A DNA stretch of 64,000 nt, taken from contig NZ_JAPIVP010000001.1 of NCBI RefSeq assembly GCF_026239555.1, forward strand, positions 664,008 to 728,007. Reading direction: 5' to 3'. The DNA is from Pedobacter sp. PF22-3. Lineage in GTDB: Bacteria; Bacteroidota; Bacteroidia; Sphingobacteriales; Sphingobacteriaceae. Each line of letters opens with the position of its first letter. Position 1 is the first letter of the stretch. A model generated the notes under the pieces. The model was given only the letters and a program-made list of their open reading frames with translations, was not told the origin of the DNA and ran no database searches. Shown here in pieces: positions 9,045-15,596 of this stretch. The translations under genes and the position numbers were made by a program.

Positions 9045-9827
9045 ATGAATTTAAATTTAAACGGCAAAATAATCCTAGTAAGTGGCGGAGCCAAAGGCAT
9101 CGGCGGAGCAATTGTTAAAGCCCTAGCTATTGAAAATGCTTTCCCAATCATTATTGGCCGTAGTGAAAACGATAATGTAAAAATGCTTCAGGAAATAACA
9201 GATTTAGGTTTAAAAGCTGATTATTTCACAGCTGAGCTCACCATGCCAGATCATTGCAAAAACATTATTGACGCTATACTAACCAAATATGGTAGAATTG
9301 ATGGTTTAGTAAACAATGCGGGTGTTAACGATGGTGTAGGTCTTGAGAGTGGTACTTACGAAGGTTTTATAGAATCACTACATAAAAACGTGGTACATTA
9401 TTATCTTTTGGCCAAATATGCCCTTCCTGCGCTAAAGCGAAGCAAAGGTTCAATTTTAAATATAGGGAGCAAGACTGCAGAAACCGGGCAAGGTGGAACA
9501 TCTGGTTATGCGGCATCAAACGGCGCCAGAAATGCTTTAACACGTGAGTGGGCAGTAGAACTATTGCCGTTTAGCATCCGTGTAAATGCCATTATTGTTG
9601 CCGAAGCCTGGACTCCGCTATACGAGAAATGGATTAACTCTTTTGAAGATCGTGATGCAAAGCTTAAAAACATCACCGATAAAATTCCGTTCGAAAACCG
9701 AATGACCACTGTGGAAGAAATTGCCCACACCGCCGTATTCTTATTATCAGATAAATCTAGTCATACTACTGGCCAACTCATTCATGTAGATGGCGGTTAT
9801 GTACACTTAGATAGGGCTTTGTTGTAG
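9045..9827 (+). CDS. SDR family oxidoreductase (possible L-fucose dehydrogenase type)
   Basis: A 260-residue classical short-chain dehydrogenase. The Rossmann motif is SGGAKGIGGAIVKAL, followed by NNAG (VNNAGVNDG), the catalytic Ser in ILNIGSKTAET, and the YxxxK position in SGYAASNGARNAL. Here the motif reads Y-A-A-S-N, so the usual lysine is replaced by asparagine, which is odd and could affect catalysis. The C-terminus is LIHVDGGYVHLDRALL, a tail I associate with sugar-oxidising SDRs of Bacteroidota. It probably oxidises the sugar or keto-deoxy acid handled by the upstream transporter and dehydratase. No lactonase or aldolase gene is nearby. Confidence 0.82.
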   Translation: MNLNLNGKIILVSGGAKGIGGAIVKALAIENAFPIIIGRSENDNVKMLQEITDLGLKADYFTAELTMPDHCKNIIDAILTKYGRIDGLVNNAGVNDGVGLESGTYEGFIESLHKNVVHYYLLAKYALPALKRSKGSILNIGSKTAETGQGGTSGYAASNGARNALTREWAVELLPFSIRVNAIIVAEAWTPLYEKWINSFEDRDAKLKNITDKIPFENRMTTVEEIAHTAVFLLSDKSSHTTGQLIHVDGGYVHLDRALL

Positions 9828-9853
9828 GTATATTAATCCCCCACACCTTTTCT

Positions 9854-9985
9854 GTCATTCTGAACGTAGTGAAGAATCTTTTTTTAATATGCAATGCCTT
9901 AAATCACATTATTTCCTTTGACATCAGCTCATTTTTGGTTCTGTATTTCATAGGCTGGAAATTCTTCGCTGCGCTCAGAATGACA
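9854..9985. repeat. Paired inverted repeat, REPIN-like unit 1
   Basis: The plus-oriented copy GTCATTCTGAACGTAGTGAA at 9854 is matched by an inverted copy (AATTCTTCGCTGCGCTCAGAATGAC) ending at 9985. The arms are about 25 bp and the spacer about 80 bp. This architecture is that of REP doublets. It lies directly after the SDR stop. A short open frame that crosses it is not a gene. Confidence 0.7.
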
Positions 9986-10019
9986 ATTATATCCTCGGTC
10001 TGTGTCCTCCGTCTTTTCT

Positions 10020-10130
10020 GTCATTCTGAACGAAGTGAAGAATCTTTTTAATTATAGGTTTCTACTATCGACCTGTTTTGGGTTCGGTTTTCTATCGCTG
10101 GCAGATTCTTCGTTGCACTCAGAATGACCA
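10020..10130. repeat. Paired inverted repeat, REPIN-like unit 2
   Basis: A second doublet of the same family: GTCATTCTGAACGAAGTGAA at 10020 and the inverted copy AGATTCTTCGTTGCACTCAG, with its GAATGAC end, up to 10130. The two doublets stand head to tail in the 305-nt convergent gap between the SDR and AlkA-like genes. A single half copy recurs at 63891-63917. Confidence 0.7.
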
Positions 10131-10132
10131 TT

Positions 10133-10762
10133 TTATTTTTTCTTTCTTTCTTCTAAATACGCATGCCACAACAGCATCGTGGCAATAGTGCGGTAAGGTT
10201 TAAACTGATTGGCCACCGCAAATATTTCTTCTTTACTTACTCCCTTTGCCAAACCTTTTATTTTCTTTAACGAGTTTACCGCAGCCAAATCCCCTATCGG
10301 GAAAATATCCTTATGGTGCAGCATAAAAATCAGATAAATATCAACCGTCCAATCGCCAATCCCTTTGATACTTTTAAGCTGGTTTCTAATGGTCAGATCG
10401 TCCATTTTCTCCATTTCGCTTAAAGACAATGTTCCGCTAACTATATTTTCTGCCAAATGGCGTACATAAGCCGTTTTTTGTCGACTGAAATAACAATCCC
10501 TTAATTCCTGATCGGTAAGTAATAACAACCCTACAGGTGTAATATCCTTTATTTTTTCTTTCAATTTATTCAATGTGGCCAACGCCGAAGCCAAAGAAAC
10601 CTGCTGCTCCAAAATAACATGCACCAATGATTCGAAAGTATTCGGCCTCGACCAAAAGGGTGGATAACCGTATCGATTTAAAATAACCTGTAAATCGGCA
10701 TCCCTTTTACCCGCTAGATCACAAAGCTGATGGAAATTAGTCTGATCAAATGTTTCGAACAT
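10133..10762 (-). CDS. DNA-3-methyladenine glycosylase II (AlkA-like, HhH-GPD)
   Basis: The ATG at 10762 gives 209 residues. An upstream TTG lies inside a TATATTTG -7 box and cannot be the start. The protein has a HhH-GPD fold: helix-hairpin-helix at about 131-142 (LKSIKGIGDWTVDIYL) and catalytic Asp at about 158 in FPIGDLAAVNS. It lacks the C-terminal FeS cysteine cluster of the Nth/MutY branch. This places it with AlkA-type glycosylases that remove alkylated purines in base excision repair. Length is typical for the short bacterial AlkA form without the extra N-terminal domain. It is monocistronic. Confidence 0.85.
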   Translation of the reverse strand: MFETFDQTNFHQLCDLAGKRDADLQVILNRYGYPPFWSRPNTFESLVHVILEQQVSLASALATLNKLKEKIKDITPVGLLLLTDQELRDCYFSRQKTAYVRHLAENIVSGTLSLSEMEKMDDLTIRNQLKSIKGIGDWTVDIYLIFMLHHKDIFPIGDLAAVNSLKKIKGLAKGVSKEEIFAVANQFKPYRTIATMLLWHAYLEERKKK

Positions 10763-10783
10763 GAAGCTGTTTTTATTCAATCC

Positions 10784-10791
10784 CAAATATA
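10784..10791 (-). promoter_or_regulatory. -7 box upstream of the AlkA-like gene
   Basis: On the minus strand this reads TATATTTG, an exact TAnnTTTG match, 21 nt before the chosen ATG. It gives a leader of about 15 nt. No matching -33 TTTG is visible. Confidence 0.45.
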
Positions 10792-10941
10792 ATAAGGATG
10801 GTTAATAAATAGAATTGATTTCGGTTAGTGAGACACCGACTATCGATTCCAATAGAGCGTTAGTCCTGTATAACCTTACTTAGTCAGTATGAGCGAATTA
10901 ATTAAGCCTCAAATCTCCGAAGGTAAAGGAAAAACCCGTAT

Positions 10942-10976
10942 TTTAATCCTATTTTAAGATGAGATGGTTACTTTTG
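10942..10976 (+). promoter_or_regulatory. Promoter and putative CzcR operator of the two-component operon
   Basis: TTTAATCC at 10942 and a second TTTAA 11 bp later (10953) form a direct repeat. TACTTTTG at 10969-10976 is a -7 box starting 27 bp after the repeat. The box ends 4 nt before the response-regulator ATG, so the mRNA would be nearly leaderless. The same motif with the same 27-bp spacing precedes the efflux genes at 13161-13195, which points to autoregulation by the encoded response regulator. Confidence 0.6.
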
Positions 10977-10980
10977 TTGG

Positions 10981-11658
10981 ATGCTAAAGATTGGAATAGC
11001 TGAAGACGACCCTAAAATTGCCGAACTTTTAAAGTCGGCGCTCGAAGAGAACGATTATCTGGTACTTACTTTATCTAATGGGATTGATGCGCTAGATCTT
11101 TTTTTACGTGACAGTTTTAACCTCCTGATTATTGACGTGATGATGCCCGGTCTCAACGGCATCCAGCTTTGTAAACACCTCAGAGAAAACGCGCTGCAAA
11201 CACCAATCCTCATGCTTACGGCCATGGGTACCGTTGATGATAAAGTTACTGGTTTAGAAGCCGGTGCTGATGATTATCTTGTAAAACCCTTTCACCTGAA
11301 GGAACTTTTGGCCAGGGTTGCAGCACTTTTGCGCAGGCAGCCACCTATTGAAACGCAAACAGACCCTAAATTATATTTCGAAGATCTTATTCTTGATACC
11401 TACAGCAAAGAAGTAAGCCGCGCGGGTAAACCGATCGAATTAAGTGCCAAAGAATTTATCCTGCTCGAACTATTTATGCGCAACCCAAATCGTTTACTCT
11501 CGCGACAATTTATAGCAGAACAAGCCTGGGATATCAACTTCGAAACCGGCACTAACGTAATCGATGTGTATATCAATTTTCTGCGAAAAAAGATCGAAAA
11601 AGGCTTTGAACGCAAACTTATCCACACTAAAATCAATATGGGCTATATTTTGAAATAA
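10981..11658 (+). CDS. OmpR/PhoB-family response regulator (metal resistance)
   Basis: A 225-residue regulator with a receiver domain (acid pocket IAEDDPK; phospho-acceptor Asp52 in IIDVMMPGLNG; Thr/Lys pair in LMLTAMG and LVKPFHLKELLARV). A winged-helix output domain spans about 125-225 (ELSAKEFILLELFMRNPNRL and VIDVYINFLRKKIEKG). Its stop codon is followed at once by the kinase ATG, so the pair is translationally coupled. Position before the CzcCBA genes and shared operator repeats suggest it is the CzcR/CusR-type activator of the efflux pump. The inducing metal cannot be read from sequence. Confidence 0.9.
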   Translation: MLKIGIAEDDPKIAELLKSALEENDYLVLTLSNGIDALDLFLRDSFNLLIIDVMMPGLNGIQLCKHLRENALQTPILMLTAMGTVDDKVTGLEAGADDYLVKPFHLKELLARVAALLRRQPPIETQTDPKLYFEDLILDTYSKEVSRAGKPIELSAKEFILLELFMRNPNRLLSRQFIAEQAWDINFETGTNVIDVYINFLRKKIEKGFERKLIHTKINMGYILK

Positions 11659-13011
11659 ATGAAGATTAAGGACCGCATAGCACTATATTTTACGCTGATC
11701 AGTACTTCTATGCTCTTCGCAGTGCTCTGCACGGTATATTTTACTTTTATGAAATTTTTGGAGGCCGATTTCTTCGAACGCCTGACCGACCGTACTATGG
11801 TTACCGCTAAATTGTACCTTGAAGCCGATGAAATCAGTCGGGATGCGCTGAACACGGTACGCCATAAATACCTTCAAAAGTTGAACAGTGAAGTAATCCG
11901 TGTTTACGACAAAAAGAACAGGGCTACTTTTATTGGTGATACTGCTCAATACTGGACCCCTGCCACCATTGATCAGGTAAGGAGGAAAGGTCATTTAAAA
12001 TATACGGACGGTCAGCGACAAGTGGTGGGTATTTATTATAAAGATAACCAGGGCGACTTCGTCATCCTCGCTTCGGCTGATGACCAGGGCTCACACAACA
12101 GGCTCGACAAACTGTTGAAGATCATGATTTTTATCTTCTTCCTTATTTCGCTCGTGGTATTATTGTTAAGCAGATGGGTTGCGCAGAAAATGCTGAAACC
12201 GCTGCAAAAATTTATGCTCGAAGTAAAACAGGCAGGCGCTCAAAACATGGAGTTTAGGGTAGAAGAAAATAACAATAAAGATGAAATTAACCTCATTGCC
12301 CAAAGTTTTAACCATTTGATGGAAGAGCTGGAACAGGCTTTTATTTTGCAGAAAACTTTTGTAGCCAATGCTTCGCATGAACTTCGTACCCCCGTTACGC
12401 GGATGATGATAACCGCTGAACTTGCCCTCTCAAAAGAGAGAGATGAGGCTGCCTATCAGAAAGTAATCGCTTCCATGCTTGAGGATGCCGAAAAAATGGA
12501 ACACACCATAACTGGTTTAGTGGCCCTGGCAAAAATGGATCTTGACCTGATTAATTCGAAACTTGTTCCGATCAAACTTGATGATTTGCTTTCTAAAATC
12601 CAAACTGAATGGAAAGTGCAGAAAAACCTTGAGCTCAAAATTACTTATCAAAAATCCATTGATACAAAAACTGAAATAATGGCCAATGCCGTTTTATTAC
12701 AGATAGCTTTAGACAATATCATCTCGAATGCATTTAAATTTTCAGACAATCAGGAAGTTAATATTCGTGTAGAAACTGTTGAAAATGATTTTTTCATCCA
12801 CATCACTGATCAGGGAACCGGCATCTCTACCGAAGATCAGGCAGCTATTTTTAACCCATTTTATACCCGTGCAAAAGAACAGGGCCATCAGGGCGAAGGC
12901 ATGGGGCTTTACATGGCAAAAAAAATCGTCGATTTGTTAAAAGGCGAAATAACCGTAAATAACCTCGAGCAAGGTGGCTGCACTTTTACGGTGAGATTGA
13001 CAAAACTTTAA
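11659..13011 (+). CDS. Sensor histidine kinase (metal-responsive, CzcS/CusS-like)
   Basis: A 450-residue membrane kinase. Helices at about 8-30 and 154-172 flank a periplasmic sensor of about 120 residues. A HAMP segment follows (about 172-225), then the dimerisation domain with phospho-accepting His240 in FVANASHELRTPVTRMM, and an ATPase domain with the N box (ALDNIISNAFKFS), DQGTGIS and GEGMGLYMAKKIV. The architecture is that of EnvZ/CusS kinases. The periplasmic domain contains few metal-ligand His or Cys residues that stand out. It partners with the adjacent response regulator to control the czc genes 190 nt downstream. Confidence 0.9.
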   Translation: MKIKDRIALYFTLISTSMLFAVLCTVYFTFMKFLEADFFERLTDRTMVTAKLYLEADEISRDALNTVRHKYLQKLNSEVIRVYDKKNRATFIGDTAQYWTPATIDQVRRKGHLKYTDGQRQVVGIYYKDNQGDFVILASADDQGSHNRLDKLLKIMIFIFFLISLVVLLLSRWVAQKMLKPLQKFMLEVKQAGAQNMEFRVEENNNKDEINLIAQSFNHLMEELEQAFILQKTFVANASHELRTPVTRMMITAELALSKERDEAAYQKVIASMLEDAEKMEHTITGLVALAKMDLDLINSKLVPIKLDDLLSKIQTEWKVQKNLELKITYQKSIDTKTEIMANAVLLQIALDNIISNAFKFSDNQEVNIRVETVENDFFIHITDQGTGISTEDQAAIFNPFYTRAKEQGHQGEGMGLYMAKKIVDLLKGEITVNNLEQGGCTFTVRLTKL

Positions 13012-13030
13012 TGATTAATTACATCCATTT

Positions 13031-13130
13031 CGCTAAGCTCGTTTCTAACCAGCGTTGAATAGCATATCGTTTACAACGATAATATCGTGTTACTATTTAT
13101 GCACTCGTTTGGAAACGAGTGCAAGAATGC
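13031..13130. repeat. Twin-hairpin dispersed element (czc spacer)
   Basis: Two perfect hairpins: TATCGTT-TAC-AACGATA at 13065-13081 and GCACTCGTTT-GG-AAACGAGTGC at 13101-13122, behind a half copy (GCTCGTTTCTAACCAGCG). They lie after the kinase stop and before the CzcR operator. They resemble REP-type hairpins and could also stop or protect the upstream transcript. No U-tract follows. Confidence 0.6.
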
Positions 13131-13138
13131 CTAACAAC

Positions 13139-13195
13139 TTTAATCCCCTTTTAATTCGCATTTAATCCCCCTTTAATTCGGCAAGGATAGTTTTG
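13139..13195 (+). promoter_or_regulatory. Promoter and four-half-site operator of the czcCBA genes
   Basis: TTTAA half-sites begin at 13139, 13150, 13161 and 13172, exactly 11 bp apart, as two 22-bp tandem units (TTTAATCCCCTTTTAATTCG and TTTAATCCCCCTTTAATTCG). A TAGTTTTG -7 box at 13188-13195 ends 5 nt before the czcC-type ATG. Eleven-bp direct repeats are typical of PhoB/OmpR-family response regulators occupying the -33 region of an activated promoter. Confidence 0.65.
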
Positions 13196-13200
13196 CTTAC

Positions 13201-14469
13201 ATGATAAGGATATTTTCGTGGCTCATTTTCTTTTTGGTTTTAACGGCCAGAGCAACTTTCGCACAAAGTGATACGTTAAGCTTAAACCTGAGCCAGGCCG
13301 AAAGCCTCTTTTTAAAAAACAATTTCGACCTCCTGGCCAGTAATTACGATGTTGACAAGGCCAAAGCAGAAATCATCACGGCCAGGCTTTTCGAAAATCC
13401 TACGCTAGAATACGAAAACCTTTTTTATAATCAGGAAACAAAGAAATTCCTGCAAACCTCTTATGCACATGGCCAATATGCCGGATCTGTTTCTCAGCTA
13501 TTCAGACTTGCCGGCAAACGAAATAAGAATATCAAGCTGGCCCAAACTGGAGTTAAAATGGCCGAATACGAATATTTCGACCTGATCAGAACGCTGAAAT
13601 TTGAACTCGTTAACACCTTTTACAAAACCTATTTTACTGCACAGTCGGTTAACGTATATCAGGAACAAATCAGTTCTACCAATCAGTTGATGAAGGCTTA
13701 TGACCTACAGTTAAAAATGGGCAATGTTGCTGCGAAGGATGTAATCAGGATTAAGTCATTATTGATCAACCTCAAAGCCGAACAGGCAGGGCTACTGAAT
13801 GAACTGGAAGATTACTATAAAGATTTAAAACTGCTCTGTGGCATTAATGCTTCTACTTCAATCACGCTTATTTTAGATAAATCAGTCCTCACATCCCCTT
13901 CTCTGGATAAAATCCCTTATCAGGCATTGCTCGATTCGGCCAGGACGAACCGTGCTGACCTTAAACAGGCCAAAACCAATCTGCTTTATAACGAACGTAA
14001 TTTAAAGCTGCAAAAAGCAATGGCCATACCTGATATAGAAATTGGACTCAGTTACGACCTCAAAGGTAATTATCCAGAAAAATATACTGGTTTAGGCATT
14101 AAAATCCCTATTCCCCTGTTCTCCAGGAATCAGGGAGAAATTAAAAAGGCACAAATTGGCATCATTGCGGCAGATGTAAATATTAAAAAACAGGAAGCTT
14201 TACTGGAGAACGAGGTATTCAACAGCTACAGGACTGCTTTACGTAATGAAAAATTGTATGGAGAGATTGATCCTGCGTTCAGTTCCGACTTTAATACACT
14301 GATTTCGGGCCTGATCAAAAATTTTAAGGCAAGGAATATCAGCCTGATCGAATTTTTGGACCTCTACGATGCCTATAAAGAAAATACGCTTCAGCTCAAC
14401 AAACTCCAATCCGAAAGAATGAGCACACGTGCTGAACTCAATTATGTTACCGGTTCTAATATTTTTTAA
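13201..14469 (+). CDS. czcC: TolC family outer-membrane efflux protein (CzcC-like)
   Basis: A 422-residue exported protein with a signal peptide (cleavage near ARATFAQ, residue 22). Two long coiled-coil segments are typical of the TolC/OEP family: LSQAESLFLKNNFDLLASNY at the start of the first repeat, and RADLKQAKTNLLYNERNL in the second. The GLGIKIPIPLFSRNQGEI strand is the classic PLF(S/N)RNQG signature of metal-efflux OEPs. It forms the outer-membrane channel of a tripartite pump with the adaptor 9 nt downstream and the RND protein after it. Expression is probably governed by the operator just upstream. Confidence 0.9.
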   Translation: MIRIFSWLIFFLVLTARATFAQSDTLSLNLSQAESLFLKNNFDLLASNYDVDKAKAEIITARLFENPTLEYENLFYNQETKKFLQTSYAHGQYAGSVSQLFRLAGKRNKNIKLAQTGVKMAEYEYFDLIRTLKFELVNTFYKTYFTAQSVNVYQEQISSTNQLMKAYDLQLKMGNVAAKDVIRIKSLLINLKAEQAGLLNELEDYYKDLKLLCGINASTSITLILDKSVLTSPSLDKIPYQALLDSARTNRADLKQAKTNLLYNERNLKLQKAMAIPDIEIGLSYDLKGNYPEKYTGLGIKIPIPLFSRNQGEIKKAQIGIIAADVNIKKQEALLENEVFNSYRTALRNEKLYGEIDPAFSSDFNTLISGLIKNFKARNISLIEFLDLYDAYKENTLQLNKLQSERMSTRAELNYVTGSNIF

Positions 14470-14478
14470 AAAAATCTC

Positions 14479-15567
14479 ATGCAAAATTTCTATAAAAACA
14501 CTGTACTTATTGCTGCAACCAGTTTATTTTTTGCTTGTAGCGAACACAAAAAGGCTGCACCAAACGATAAATTTGTCATCACCGATTCTTTGATCAGCCG
14601 CTTACTAATCGATACTGTACAGCAGGCAAATGGCAAAACCGAACTTATTTTTTCGGCCAAAATTACCGCAAATGAAGAACGAAGGTCAGAACTTTTCCCC
14701 ATGGTAAGCGGAACGGTAAACCGCGTTGGGGTAAGGTTGGGCGATCAGGTTTCGACCGGACAAATACTGGCTACGCTAATCAGTTCTGAAATGGCTGGTT
14801 TTGATAAAGAAGTTATAGCGGCCAATGCCGAACTTAAAAATGCAGAAAGAGCCGTAAAGCAAGCCGAACAACTTTTCCAGAGTGGTTTATCATCGGCAAA
14901 AGAACTCGAAGAAGCCAAAAATGACTATGAGATCAAAAAAGCTGAGGCGAAAAGGGCGAGTTCTGTATTAAAACTCAATGGTGGAAGCAGTACAGGATTA
15001 TACGCGATTAAATCGCCGATTAGCGGTTTTGTGATCGAAAAAAATGTTACACAGAACATGCAGCTGCGTGGCGATAACGACAAAAGCCTTTTCACCATTG
15101 CCGATCTCTCTAACGTTTGGGCCATGATCAATATTTACGAATCGGATATTTCGCGTGTTAAGGCAGGTGATGAGGTGAGTTTATCTACCCTATCCTATCC
15201 AAATAAAGTTTTTAAAGGAAAAATAGAGAAATTATATAATCAGGTAGATCAGGACAGCAAAGTAATGAATGCCAGGGTGGTGATCGCAAATCCAGGCTTT
15301 CTGCTTAAGCCAGGCATGCTCGGCACAGTAAAGGTTTCTGCAAATTCTGCAGTTGATCTTCCGGTTTTAAACTCAAGGGCTGTAATTTTCGATGAAAATA
15401 AAAATTATGTAATCGTTCTGGGGCAGGATCATAAAGTAAAGGTTCAAGAGATCGAAATCGGGCGTAAAACCGCTGATAAAACCTACATCAGCAAAGGTGT
15501 ACAGGCCGGTGAGCGCATTATTGCCTCCAAACAGGTTTTCTTGTTCGAAAGCCTGAAAACGCAATAA
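14479..15567 (+). CDS. czcB: RND periplasmic adaptor lipoprotein (CzcB-like)
   Basis: A 362-residue membrane-fusion protein. The signal sequence ends in a lipobox (SLFFAC, Cys20), so it should be anchored as a lipoprotein. Features in order are the lipoyl half-motif (VSGTVNRVGVRLGDQVSTGQ), an alpha-hairpin (about 105-165), the second lipoyl half (YAIKSPISGFVIEKNV), a beta-barrel, and a membrane-proximal domain ending QVFLFESLKTQ. It has no His-rich metal-binding head. It bridges the inner-membrane CzcA-type protein and the TolC-type channel. The genes are packed as czcC-9 nt-czcB-29 nt-czcA. Confidence 0.9.
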   Translation: MQNFYKNTVLIAATSLFFACSEHKKAAPNDKFVITDSLISRLLIDTVQQANGKTELIFSAKITANEERRSELFPMVSGTVNRVGVRLGDQVSTGQILATLISSEMAGFDKEVIAANAELKNAERAVKQAEQLFQSGLSSAKELEEAKNDYEIKKAEAKRASSVLKLNGGSSTGLYAIKSPISGFVIEKNVTQNMQLRGDNDKSLFTIADLSNVWAMINIYESDISRVKAGDEVSLSTLSYPNKVFKGKIEKLYNQVDQDSKVMNARVVIANPGFLLKPGMLGTVKVSANSAVDLPVLNSRAVIFDENKNYVIVLGQDHKVKVQEIEIGRKTADKTYISKGVQAGERIIASKQVFLFESLKTQ

Positions 15568-15596
15568 TTTTTTTTCCAACACCCTAGATTTTAAAA

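Noticed and set aside
9869..10051. 60-codon plus-strand frame after the SDR gene
   Set aside because: Falls across the REPIN-like doublets and the spacer; repeated text, not coding pattern.
10762..10786. TTG start at 10786 for the AlkA-like gene
   Set aside because: That codon lies inside the TATATTTG -7 box; the ATG at 10762 fits a short leader and the family N-terminus.
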